Below, piece after piece: positions 43,403-52,181 of a stretch of 64,000 nt of DNA. The notes beneath the pieces are model-generated. The model was given only the letters and a program-made list of their open reading frames with translations. It made no database searches and had not been told where the DNA came from. Source of the stretch: Nocardioides daphniae (GTDB lineage Bacteria; Actinomycetota; Actinomycetes; Propionibacteriales; Nocardioidaceae); NCBI RefSeq assembly GCF_004777465.1, contig NZ_CP038462.1:620001-684000 (forward strand), in the 5' to 3' direction. The position numbers and the translations under genes are program-made. Position 1 is the stretch's first letter, and each line of letters starts with the position of its first letter.

Positions 43403-44689
43403 ATGTCCAACAAGCCCGAGTGGCTGAAGAACCCGTGGAAGCAGAACCCGTGGTTCGAGTCCGTCGCCGTCGCCCAGGAGCGCGCCCGCAAGCGGCTGCC
43501 CGCCCCCGTCTACGGCGCCCTGGTCGCCGGCTCCGAGCGCGGCCAGACCGTCGGTGACAACCAGGCCGCCTTCGCCGAGATCGGCATGGCGCCCCACGTC
43601 GCCGGCCAGCAGGCCGAGCGCTCCACGGCGACGCGCGTGCTGGGCCACGACGTCTCGCTGCCCGTGCTGATCAGCCCCACCGGCGTCCAGGCCGTGCACC
43701 CCGACGGTGAGGTCGCCGTGGCTCGGGCCGCCGCCTCCCGCAGCACGATCATGGGGCTCTCCAACTTCGCCTCGAAGTCGGTCGAGGAGGTCGTCGCCAC
43801 CGGCGCCACCACCTTCTTCCAGATGTACTGGACCGGCAACCGCGACGTCGTCGTGCAGCGGATGCAGCGCGCCCAGGACGCGGGCGCCGTCGGCCTGATC
43901 GCCACCCTCGACTGGTCCTTCTCGATGGGCCGCGACTGGGGCAGCCCCGAGATCCCCGAGAAGGTCGACCTCGCCACGATGGTGCGGATGGCGCCGCAGG
44001 TGGTCACGAAGCCGCGCTGGCTGTGGGAGTTCGGCCGGACCGGCCAGATCCCCGACCTCACCGCCCCCAACCTCGCCCCGCCCGGCGGGGAGGCGCCGAC
44101 CTTCTTCGGCGCCTACTACGAGTGGATGACCACGCCGCCCCCGTCGTGGGACGACGTGGCCTGGATGCGCGAGCAGTGGGCGCAGATCAGCGGCGGCAAG
44201 CCCTTCATGCTCAAGGGCGTCTGCCGCGTCGACGACGCGCTGATGGCCCGTGACATCGGCGTCGACGCGATCTCGGTCTCCAACCACGGCGGCAACAACA
44301 TCGACGGCACCCCGGCCGCGATCCGGGTGCTCAAGCCGATCTGCGACCACGTCGGCTCCGACATCGAGGTCGTCATGGACGGCGGCATCCGCCGCGGCTC
44401 CGACGTCGTGAAGGCGGTCGCCCTCGGCGCCCGCGCGGTGATGATCGGTCGCGCCTACCTCTGGGGCCTCGCGGCCAACGGCGAGCAGGGTGTCGGCAAC
44501 GTGCTCGACGTGCTGCGCTCCGGCATCGACTCGGCCCTCATGGGCCTGGGCGTCTCCTCGATCCACGAGGTGACCCCCGAGCACCTGCTGGTGCCCGAGG
44601 GCTTCCACGTCGCGGCCGGCGTGCCGACGGGCGGGAGCCACGTGGCCCGGAAGCCGGAGGCCTCGCAGCCGGTCGCCGTCGGCGGCTGA
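43403..44689 (+). CDS. mftD: pre-mycofactocin synthase MftD (FMN-dependent alpha-hydroxy-acid-oxidase fold)
   Basis: A 428-residue FMN protein of the lactate-dehydrogenase/glycolate-oxidase fold: ERSTATRVLGHDVSLPVLIS, FASKSVEEVVATGATTFFQM, ISVSNHGGNNIDGTPAAIRV, DIEVVMDGGIRRGSDVVKAV, GARAVMIGRAYLWGL. In the pathway it oxidatively deaminates the Val-Tyr-derived intermediate to give the redox-active alpha-keto amide. ATG after AGGAGA, 55 bases past mftC. Confidence 0.96.
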   Translation: MSNKPEWLKNPWKQNPWFESVAVAQERARKRLPAPVYGALVAGSERGQTVGDNQAAFAEIGMAPHVAGQQAERSTATRVLGHDVSLPVLISPTGVQAVHPDGEVAVARAAASRSTIMGLSNFASKSVEEVVATGATTFFQMYWTGNRDVVVQRMQRAQDAGAVGLIATLDWSFSMGRDWGSPEIPEKVDLATMVRMAPQVVTKPRWLWEFGRTGQIPDLTAPNLAPPGGEAPTFFGAYYEWMTTPPPSWDDVAWMREQWAQISGGKPFMLKGVCRVDDALMARDIGVDAISVSNHGGNNIDGTPAAIRVLKPICDHVGSDIEVVMDGGIRRGSDVVKAVALGARAVMIGRAYLWGLAANGEQGVGNVLDVLRSGIDSALMGLGVSSIHEVTPEHLLVPEGFHVAAGVPTGGSHVARKPEASQPVAVGG

Positions 44690-44691
44690 CC

Positions 44692-45381
44692 ATGCTCTCC
44701 AGTGCGACCTCGCCGGAGACGGCCAGCGCGAGGCTCGTCCTCGTGCCGGTCGGCTCCACCGAGCAGCACGGCCCCCACCTCCCGCTCGAGACCGACACCC
44801 TGATTGCGACCGCGGTCGCCCGGGGCCTGGCCGAGCGGCTGGGCGGCACGGACTCCGGCGTCTGGGTGGCGCCTCCCGTGGCCTACGGCTCCAGCGGCGA
44901 GCACCAGTCCTTCCCCGGCACTGTCTCGATTGGCACCGAGGCGCTGCGCCTGGTGGTGGTCGAGCTGGTGCGCTCGCTGCGTACGTGGGTGCCGAAGGTC
45001 GTGCTCGTCAACGCGCACGGCGGCAACCTGATGGCGTTGCGGGCGGCGGTCGACCAGCTGGTCGCCGAGGGCCACGACGTCGCCTGGATGGCCTGCGCGA
45101 CCGAGGACGTCGACCTGCACGCCGGACGTACGGAGACCTCGTTGCTGCTGCACCTCGCCCCCGACCTCGTACGCAGCGAGCTCGCCGAAGCGGGCGACTG
45201 CCGGCCGCTGGGCGAGATCCTGCCCGCGCTGATCAGCGGGGGAGTGGCCGCCGTGTCGCCCAACGGCGTGCTCGGCGACCCGGCCGGCGCCACCGCGGAC
45301 GAGGGGCGGGCGGTGCTCGAGACGATGGTCGCCGACCTGGCGGGACGCCTGACTGAACGCCTGGCCGAGGTGGCTGGATGA
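44692..45381 (+). CDS. mftE: mycofactocin peptidase MftE (creatininase family)
   Basis: A 229-residue metal-dependent amidohydrolase: VPVGSTEQHGPHLPLETDTL holds metal-binding Glu and His, YGSSGEHQSFPGTVSIGTE and VLVNAHGGNLMALRAAVDQL follow, and HAGRTETSLLLHLAPDLV closes the site. It releases the modified Val-Tyr from MftA. Starts 2 bases after mftD and overlaps the SDR by 4 bases. Confidence 0.96.
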   Translation: MLSSATSPETASARLVLVPVGSTEQHGPHLPLETDTLIATAVARGLAERLGGTDSGVWVAPPVAYGSSGEHQSFPGTVSIGTEALRLVVVELVRSLRTWVPKVVLVNAHGGNLMALRAAVDQLVAEGHDVAWMACATEDVDLHAGRTETSLLLHLAPDLVRSELAEAGDCRPLGEILPALISGGVAAVSPNGVLGDPAGATADEGRAVLETMVADLAGRLTERLAEVAG

Positions 45382-46142
45382 GTCGCACGGCCCTGGTCAC
45401 CGGCGCCGCCCGCGGGATCGGGGCGGCCACGGTCGCCCGCCTGGTCGCCGACGGCTACCGGGTGATGGCGCTCGACTCCTGCGCCGGCCACCCGATGGCC
45501 ACCCCTGAGGACCTCGACACAGTGGTCGCGGCCCACGGCGACCGGGTGCTGGGGCGGGTGGTCGACGTCCGCGACCGCGCAGCGTTGCACGGAGCGGTCG
45601 ACGAGGTCGTGGCGACCTGGGGCCAGCTCGACGCGGTGGTCGCCGCCGCCGGGATCATCCACGGCGGCCAGCCGCTGTGGGAGACCCCCGACACCGTGCT
45701 CCAGGACCTGTGGGACGTGGTCGCCAAGGGCGTCTGGAACACCGCGGCCGCCGCGGTGCCGGCGATGCTGGCCGGGCCTGACCCGCGGCAGTGCCGCTTC
45801 GTCGCCGTCGCCTCCGCGGCCGGCACCCACGGCCTCTTCCACCTGGCGGCCTACAACGCCACCAAGCACGCGGTGGTCGGCATCGTGAAGGGGTTGGCCG
45901 CCGACCTGGCCGGCACCGGGATGACTGCGAGCGCGGTCTCGCCCGGCTCGACCGACACCCCGATGCTCACGGCGACCGCGGCGCTCTACGACGTGCCGAC
46001 CGACGAGCTGGTGCGCCACCAGCTGATCCGGCGGGTGATCGACCCGAGCGAGGTGGCCGAGGCCATCGCCTTCTGCGCCTCGCCCGCGGGAGGCGTGGTC
46101 AACGGCACCGTGGTGCACGCCGACGGAGGGTTCAGCGCGTGA
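45378..46142 (+). CDS. SDR encoded inside the mycofactocin operon
   Basis: A 254-residue short-chain dehydrogenase: LVTGAARGIGAATVARLVAD, AAAGIIHGGQPLWETPDTV, SAAGTHGLFHLAAYNATKHAV (catalytic Ser and Tyr-x3-Lys), SPGSTDTPMLTATAALYDV. It lacks the long insertion of the mycofactocin-coupled SDRs at 2474 and 13674, but is locked between mftE and mftF by 4-base overlaps on both sides. Reported mft operons of some actinobacteria carry an SDR in this place; its job may be reduction or oxidation of mycofactocin itself or of a dedicated substrate. Inference. Confidence 0.87.
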   Translation: MSRTALVTGAARGIGAATVARLVADGYRVMALDSCAGHPMATPEDLDTVVAAHGDRVLGRVVDVRDRAALHGAVDEVVATWGQLDAVVAAAGIIHGGQPLWETPDTVLQDLWDVVAKGVWNTAAAAVPAMLAGPDPRQCRFVAVASAAGTHGLFHLAAYNATKHAVVGIVKGLAADLAGTGMTASAVSPGSTDTPMLTATAALYDVPTDELVRHQLIRRVIDPSEVAEAIAFCASPAGGVVNGTVVHADGGFSA

Positions 46143-47550
46143 CCGACGGAACGGCCGGCGCGGTTGCCGTCGGGCTTCACCGTCGAGCTCGACCCCTCGG
46201 TGCGACAGCTCGACGAGGGTCGACTCCTGGTCGGCGGGTCGCCCCTGACCGCCATGCGCCTCTCGCCGACCGCCCACGCGATGCTGCGTGGGCGCCGACT
46301 CACCGTCTCCGACGACGGGTCGGCCCGCGTGGCCGACCGGCTGCTCGCCGGCAACCTGGCCCAACCCGTGGCGGGCCCTGTTGCTGACCCGTCGAGCTCA
46401 CCGTCGTCGTGCCGGTCCTTGACCGCGCCGAGCAGCTCGACCGCTGCCTGGCCGCCCTGCACCCGTTGCCGCTCGTCGTGGTCGACGACGCCTCCCACGA
46501 CCCGGCCGCCGTCGCCGCGGTCGCTCGGCGCCACGGCGCCCGGCTCGTCGCGCTCACCACCAACCTCGGCCCGGCCGGGGCCCGCAACGTCGGCCTCGCC
46601 CACGTCGACACCGAGGCCGTCGCCTTCGTCGACTCCGACGTGGAGGCCACCGCCCACGACCTGCTCACCCTCGCCCGCCACCTCGCCGACCCGGCGGTCG
46701 CCCTGGTCGGGCCGAAGGTCGCCGGCCACGCGCGCAGCGGCCGCCCGCGGTGGTTCGAGCGCTACGACGCGGCGGCCTCCTCGCTGAGCCTCGGGCCGCG
46801 GCCCTACGCCGTACGCCCAGGCGCCGGCGTCGCCTGGCTGCCGAGCGCCTGCCTGGTCGCGCGGACCGCCAGCCTCCGCGACGGCTTCGACGCCTCGATG
46901 CGGGTGGGGGAGGACGTCGACCTCGTCTGGCGGCTCGTCGAGTCCGGCCACCGGGTGCGCTACGAGCCCGCGGTGGCGGTGCGTCACGACGTACGCACGT
47001 CGGTGCGCGGGTGGTTGGGGCGCAAGGTGCTCTACGGGTCGGGCGGCGCGAGCCTGGCCGAGCGGCACGGGGGCCACGTCGCACCGGCCGTGCTCTCGCC
47101 GGGGCTGGCCGTGGCCGGCGCCGCGGTGCTGCTCCGGCGTCGCTGGTCAGCGCCGGTGGCGGCAGCCGCGCTGGTGCACGCCGGCGTCACGGTCGCGAAG
47201 GTGCTGCCCGGCGACGTACGCCGTCGGGACCGCGCTGGCGTCGGTGCCGTGCTCGCCGCCCGCGGCCTGGGCTGGGCCGTACGCCAGGAGTCGGCGCTGC
47301 TGCTGCGGCACTGGTGGCCGCTCACTGCGTTGGCCCTGCCTGTGCCCGCCGTGCGACGCGCCGTCGCGACGGCCCTGGTCGTCGACACCCTGGTCGCCCT
47401 CGGCGAGACCCTCGATGATGACCTCGACCTGCCGGCCCTGGTGGGGGGCGGCGTCTCGACGACGGCGCCTACGGCTTGGGGCTGTGGCTGGGAGCGCTGC
47501 GGGCCCGGTCGACCGCGGCGCTGAGGCCGCGGCGACCGGGCCGCCGGTGA
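46139..47550 (+). CDS. mftF: mycofactocin glycosyltransferase MftF (three apparent frameshifts)
   Basis: About 470 residues of GT2 type. The GTG at 46139 overlaps the SDR stop, but family sequence begins in another frame (RLPSGFTVELDPSVRQLDEG, VGGSPLTAMRLSPTAHAML), so a shift lies near 46160. A second occurs at 46393 (DPS then ELTVVVPVLDRAEQL), where one G is missing. The GT core follows: LVVVDDASHD, GPAGARNVGLA, AFVDSDVEAT with the DxD-like site, GEDVDLVWRLVESGH. A third shift sits in the G run at 47443-47448, after which the true C-terminus reads RRLDDGAYGLGLWLGALRAR to the stop at 47550. It adds glucose units to the cofactor. Membrane-associated C-terminal helices are present. Confidence 0.9.
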
Positions 47551-47559
47551 CCTGCTGAC

Positions 47560-48476
47560 CTAGCCCTGGCGCCGGGCGAGCGCCTCGGCCACCAGGTCCA
47601 TCCCCTGCGCGGCCCGGGCAGCACGTTGGGGAAGGTGAAGAAGCCGTGCATCTGGCCGGGGACGACGTGCTCGGTGACCTCGACCCCGGCGGCGCGCAGC
47701 TTCTCGGCGTACGCAGCCCCCTCCGACCGCAGCACGTCGTGCTCGGCGAGCAGCACGAGCGCCGGCGGTACGCCGTCCACGTCCCCGTGCAGGGGCGCCG
47801 CGCCGGGGTCGGTGCGCTGGTCGCGGTCGGGCACGTAGTGGTCCCAGAACATCTCCATCGCCTCGCGGTTGAGCATGGTGGCGTTCTGCGGGTCGAGGTA
47901 GGAGTCGGTGGCGAAGTCGGCGTCGGTGACCGGGTAGACCAGCACCTGGAAGTCGATCTGCGGGCCGCCGTCGCGGGCGACGCGCTGCGTCAGTGCGGCG
48001 GCCAGGTTGCCGCCGGCTGAGTCGCCCCCGACGACGAGCTCGCCGCCGTCGGCCAGCTCGCCGCGTCGGGCGTCGACCCACTCCAGGGCCGCCCAGCCGT
48101 CCTCGAGCGCGGTGGGGAAGCGGTGCTCGGGCGCCTTGCGGTACTCGACCAGCACGACGGTCATCCCGGTGCGGTCGGCGAGCTGGCGGCACAGGGTGTC
48201 GAAGCCGCTGAGCGTGCCCACCACCCAGCCGCCGCCGTGCAGGTAGACGAAGACGCCGCGGGCGCCCTCGGGGCGGAAGACGCGGGCCGGGAAGGCGCCG
48301 TCCTTGCCCTCGATCTCGACGTCGTGGACCGACTCGAGGTCGGGCCCGGCGCCGAAGAGGCCGTCGAGGCCGGCGTTCATCTCGCGGGCCTGCTGCGGCG
48401 ACATCTCGTGCAGTCCCGGGCCTCCGGCCTTGGCCGCCTCGGTCAGGAACGCGGTCGTCGCTTCGTCGAGTGCCAT
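47560..48476 (-). CDS. alpha/beta-hydrolase, HSL-type esterase (one apparent frameshift)
   Basis: About 305 residues. The oxyanion-hole motif YLHGGGWVVG and nucleophile GGDSAGGNLAAAL define hormone-sensitive-lipase-like esterases; acid and base residues are in LLAEHDVLRSEG and VPGQMHGFFTFPNV. At about 47612-47616 the frame shifts: after NVLPG one G seems missing, and the true end AQGMDLVAEALARRQG stops at 47560. It likely hydrolyses an ester, possibly the lactone or ester made by the Baeyer-Villiger-like enzyme at 48638, which is divergent from it. That link is inferred. Confidence 0.88.
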
Positions 48477-48585
48477 GTCTGGGTCCCCTCTGGGTGGTGG
48501 CCCGGCTCTGTGACCGGGATCACGGGCAGGTTAATGATGAGCATGGATAAATGTCCAGACCTCCGAGGGGTGCCAAATTCATGAG

Positions 48586-48598
48586 AACCATGCATATG
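48586..48598. promoter_or_regulatory. possible operator before the Baeyer-Villiger-like gene
   Basis: AACCATGCATATG, identical to 832-844 before the aldehyde dehydrogenase and in the same orientation. Extended to ACCATGCATATGGT it is nearly palindromic. It stands 40 bases upstream of the ATG at 48638. Confidence 0.45.
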
Positions 48599-48637
48599 GT
48601 CTAGTCCTCATTCGAACGGATCCCTGAGGAGGGACAC

Positions 48638-50258
48638 ATGACTTCGTCAGTTGACTCGGCAACTGAGCTCGACGTCCTGGTGGTCGGAGCGGGCTTCTCC
48701 GGCCTGCACCTGCTGCACCGGCTGCGCGGTGACGGGTTCTCCGTCCGCGTCGTCGAGAGCGCCCCGGAGGTCGCGCGGCACCTGGTACTGGAACCGGTAC
48801 CCGGGCGCCCGGTGCGACGTCGAGAGCGTCGACTACTCCTACAGCTGGGACGACGAGCTCCAGCAGGAGTGGGACTGGACGGAGAAGTACCCGGCCCAGG
48901 GCGACATCCTCGCCTACCTCAAGCACGTCGCCGACCGCTTCGACCTGCGCAAGGACATCGACTTCGAGACCACCGTCGCCGGCGCGGAGTGGGACGCGGA
49001 GTCGGCGCGGTGGACCGCCCGCACGGAGGACGGGCGGACGTACGTCGCGCAGTACCTGCTGATGGCAGTGGGCTGCCTGTCGGTGCCGAAGGAGGTGGAC
49101 CTGCCCGGCGCGGACCGCTTCTCCGGACAGGTGCTGCGCACCTGGAACTGGCCCGAGGACGCCGACCTCACCGGACGCAGCGTCTGCGTGGTGGGCACCG
49201 GCTCGACCGGTGCGCAGGTGGTGCCGGCGCTGGCCGAGGTGGTCGGTGACCTCACCGTGGTCCAGCGGACCCCCAACTTCGTCATCCCCACCCGCAACCG
49301 CCCGCTCGCCGACGGCGAGCTGGAGGCCGTCAAGGCGGAGTACCCCGCGCGCCGCCAGCGCAACGCCAGCCACCCGGCCGGCGTCTTCCGCTCCGACAAC
49401 CCCAAGACCGCCTTCGAGGTCGACGAGGGCGAGCGCCACGCCACCTTCCAGGAGCGCTGGGAGGGCGGCGGGATCAACTTCCTCGGCTCCTTCTCCGACC
49501 TCATGTTCGACCAGGCCGCCAACGACGCGGTCTGCGCCTTCGTGCACGAGAAGATCGAGGAGATCGTCGACGACCCCAAGGTCGCCGAGCTGCTCAAGCC
49601 CGACTCGTACCCGCTGGGTGCCAAGCGTCCGGTCATCGCCACGGACTACTACGAGACGTTCAACCGCGACAACGTCCACCTCGTCGACGTGCGTGAGAAC
49701 CCGCTCGAGTCCTTCACCGAGACCGGGCTGGCCCTGGCCAACGGCGACCAGCACGAGTTCGACACCCTCGTCCTGGCGACCGGCTTCGACTCCTTCACCG
49801 GTGCCTTCACCAAGATGGACGTGCGGGGCCGCGACGGCCTGCAGCTGCGTGAGGTCTGGCAGGCCGAGGGGCCCAAGACCTCGCTGGGGCTGTCGTCGGA
49901 CGGCTTCCCCAACCTGCTCATCGTCGCCAACGCGGGCAGCCCGTCGGTGCTGGCCAACATGGTCGCCGCCATCGAGCAGCACGTGGCCTGGATCGCCGAC
50001 CTGCTCACCCACATGCGCGAGCGCGGCCTGCGCACCATCGAGGCCGAGCCGCAGGCCCAGGAGAAGTGGGTGGCCCACGTGGAGGAGGTCGCCAACATGA
50101 CGCTGTGGCCCAACGGCGACTCCGGCTCCTGGTACCGCGGCGCCAACATCGCCGGCAAGCCGCAGATCTTCATGCCGTACGCCGCCGGTGTCGTCGAGTA
50201 CGGCAATGCACTGCAGGAATCAGTCGACAACGACTACGCGGGCTTCGTGCTCGCCTGA
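48638..50258 (+). CDS. Baeyer-Villiger-type FAD monooxygenase (one apparent frameshift)
   Basis: About 540 residues. FAD motif VLVVGAGFSGLHLLHRLRG in the first frame; at about 48773 an extra or lost base breaks PEVGGTWYWNRYPGARCD, the usual second conserved block, which continues in the next frame with DVESVDYSYSWDDELQQEW. NADPH motif VCVVGTGSTGAQVVPALAE and LVLATGFDSFTGAF follow. The Baeyer-Villiger fingerprint FxGxxxHxxxWP appears as FSGQVLRTWNWP, with Arg instead of His. It probably inserts oxygen next to a ketone to give an ester or lactone. ATG after GAGGAGGG. Confidence 0.87.
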
Positions 50259-50270
50259 GAGGGGTTCTCC

Positions 50271-50570
50271 GTGTTCCACATGGTCGTCACCTACAACCAG
50301 CCCCAGGACACCGTCGCGTTCCTGGACCACTACCGCAGCTCGCACGCCGTGAAGGCGAGCCGGATGCCCGGCCTGCAGAACTACACGTGGGGCGTCGTCG
50401 AGCCGCTCGACGGCTCGGAGTCCGACACCTACCTGGTCGCGCAGCTCTCCTTCGAGAGCAAGGAGCAGCTGCTCGCCGCGATGGCCTCACCCGAGGGGAT
50501 GGAGGCCAGTGCCGACATGGGGGAGCTGCCGCACGACGGCTTCGCGATGCACACGTACGCCGACGCCTAG
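50271..50570 (+). CDS. EthD-like small protein
   Basis: A 99-residue ferredoxin-like-fold protein: MFHMVVTYNQPQDTVAFLDH, YRSSHAVKASRMPGLQNYTW, YLVAQLSFESKEQLLAAMAS, MEASADMGELPHDGFAMHTY. This is the EthD-family pattern of stress-responsive and degradation-linked dimeric proteins. GTG start after GAGAGGG, 12 bases past the monooxygenase and surely co-transcribed. Exact function unknown; often accessory to oxygenases. Confidence 0.82.
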   Translation: MFHMVVTYNQPQDTVAFLDHYRSSHAVKASRMPGLQNYTWGVVEPLDGSESDTYLVAQLSFESKEQLLAAMASPEGMEASADMGELPHDGFAMHTYADA

Positions 50571-50578
50571 GCACACGA

Positions 50579-50615
50579 GAAGCGGCCGAGGAGGGGATTC
50601 CTCCTCGGCCGCTTC
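50579..50615. terminator. bidirectional hairpin terminator
   Basis: A perfect 16-bp stem: GAAGCGGCCGAGGAGG (50579-50594) and CCTCCTCGGCCGCTTC (50600-50615) with a 5-base loop, between the convergent EthD-like and crotonase genes. Confidence 0.85.
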
Positions 50616-50636
50616 GTCGTCGGTGGTGGTGGCCGG

Positions 50637-51416
50637 TCAGGCGCCGGTCCAGCGGGGCTCGCGCTTCTCCACGAAGGCGAGCGCGCCCTCCTTGGCGTCC
50701 GCGGACTCGCGGACCGGCTGCACGAACTCGTGCTGGCGCTCGAACATCTCGTCGATCTCCCAGTCCTGGGAGCGGACCAGGACCTGCTTCGACGCGGCCA
50801 GGGCCAGGGGTGCGTTGGCCGCGACCTGGTCGGCCAGCTCGAGGGCGACCTCCAGCGCGCGACCCGGCTCGGCCAGGCGGTTGACCAGGTGGACCTCCGC
50901 CGCTGCGGGCGCCGGCCACATCTCGCCGGTCAGCACCAGCTCCATCGCCAGGTGGTAGGGGATCCGGCGCTGGAGCCGCATCAGCCCGCCGGCCGCGGCG
51001 GTCAGCCCACGCTTCACCTCGGGCAGCCCGAACTTGGCGGCGCTCGACGCGACCACCAGGTCGCAGGCCAGGACGATCTCGAATCCGCCAGCCAGGGCGT
51101 AGCCCTCGACCGCGGCGATCAGCGGCTTGCGGGGCGGCTGCTGGACCAGGCCCGCGAAGCCGCGGCTCTCCACGACCGGACGCTCGCCCCGGGCGAACCC
51201 CTTGAGGTCCATCCCGGCGCAGAAGGTCTGGTTGGCGCCGGTGATGACGCCGACGCTGAGGTCCGGGCGGCTGTCGAGCAGGTCGAGGGCGTCGGCGATC
51301 TCGTGAGCCATCTGCAGCGACATCGCGTTGCGGGCCTCGGGACGGTCCATCTCCATGACCAGCACACGGCCGCGCTCGGTGACCTTCAGCTCGGGGCTGG
51401 CTCCCGCGGCGCTCAT
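50637..51416 (-). CDS. enoyl-CoA hydratase/isomerase (crotonase family)
   Basis: A 259-residue crotonase: ITGANQTFCAGMDLKGFARG and AAVEGYALAGGFEIVLACD form the oxyanion hole; FGLPEVKRGLTAAAGGLMRL includes the Glu equivalent of a catalytic hydratase residue. ATG 51416 overlaps the SDR stop (ATGA). Third gene of the thiolase-SDR-crotonase operon, which together can run hydration, oxidation and thiolysis of an acyl-CoA. Confidence 0.9.
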   Translation of the reverse strand: MSAAGASPELKVTERGRVLVMEMDRPEARNAMSLQMAHEIADALDLLDSRPDLSVGVITGANQTFCAGMDLKGFARGERPVVESRGFAGLVQQPPRKPLIAAVEGYALAGGFEIVLACDLVVASSAAKFGLPEVKRGLTAAAGGLMRLQRRIPYHLAMELVLTGEMWPAPAAAEVHLVNRLAEPGRALEVALELADQVAANAPLALAASKQVLVRSQDWEIDEMFERQHEFVQPVRESADAKEGALAFVEKREPRWTGA

Positions 51417-52171
51417 CGCGGCGACATCCGGATCGCGCCGTCGAGACGGATCGTCTCGCCGTTGAGGTAGGGGTTCTCCACGACCTGCTGGGCCAGCATC
51501 GCGAACTCGTCCGGCTGGCCCAGGCGAGCAGGGTTGGGCACCTGGTCGCCGAGCCCGTCGCGGACCTCCTGCGAGAAGCGGGCCAGGATCGGGGTGTCGA
51601 AGACACCCGGGGCGATCGTGTTGACCCGGATGTTCTTCGTCGCCAGGTCGCGCGCGGCGACCAGCGTCATGCCGACCACGCCGGCCTTGGCGGAGGCGTA
51701 CGGGATCTGCCCGACCTGTCCCTCCCACGCCGCCACCGAGGCGGTGAGCACGCAGACGCCGCGCTCGCCGTCGACGACGTCGTTCGCCGCCATCCGCGCT
51801 GCGGCCAGCCGCAGCACGTTGAAGGTGCCGACCAGGTTGATGTTGATCAGCTGCTGGTAGAGCTCGAGGTCGCCGGGCGAGCCGTCGCGGTTGACCAGGC
51901 GGACGGTGCCGCCCTTGCCGGCGCAGTGCACCAGTGCGCGCAGCGGGCCGTGCTCCTCGGCGGCGTCGAGCGCGGCGTCGACCTGGACCGGGTCGGTCAC
52001 GTCGCCACGGGCGAACGTGCCACCGATCTCGGCGGCGAACTCGCGCCCGAGCTCTTCGTTGAGGTCGAGCACCACCACGTGGGCGCCGGCCTTGGCGAGA
52101 CGGCGCGCGGTCGCGGCGCCGAGCCCGGAGGCACCGCCGGTGACCAGCGCCGAGGCGTGGGTGAGGTTCAC
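51413..52171 (-). CDS. SDR, 3-hydroxyacyl-CoA dehydrogenase type (HSD10-like)
   Basis: A 252-residue SDR: ALVTGGASGLGAATARRLAK, LVHCAGKGGTVRLVNRDG, VLTASVAAWEGQVGQIPYAS (Ser), YASAKAGVVG (Tyr-x3-Lys), TIAPGVFDTPILARFSQEVR. The long loop after LVHCAG and the C-terminus resemble type II 3-hydroxyacyl-CoA dehydrogenases. GTG start 10 bases after the thiolase stop. Confidence 0.9.
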   Translation of the reverse strand: MNLTHASALVTGGASGLGAATARRLAKAGAHVVVLDLNEELGREFAAEIGGTFARGDVTDPVQVDAALDAAEEHGPLRALVHCAGKGGTVRLVNRDGSPGDLELYQQLININLVGTFNVLRLAAARMAANDVVDGERGVCVLTASVAAWEGQVGQIPYASAKAGVVGMTLVAARDLATKNIRVNTIAPGVFDTPILARFSQEVRDGLGDQVPNPARLGQPDEFAMLAQQVVENPYLNGETIRLDGAIRMSPR

Positions 52172-52181
52172 GGGATCTCCT

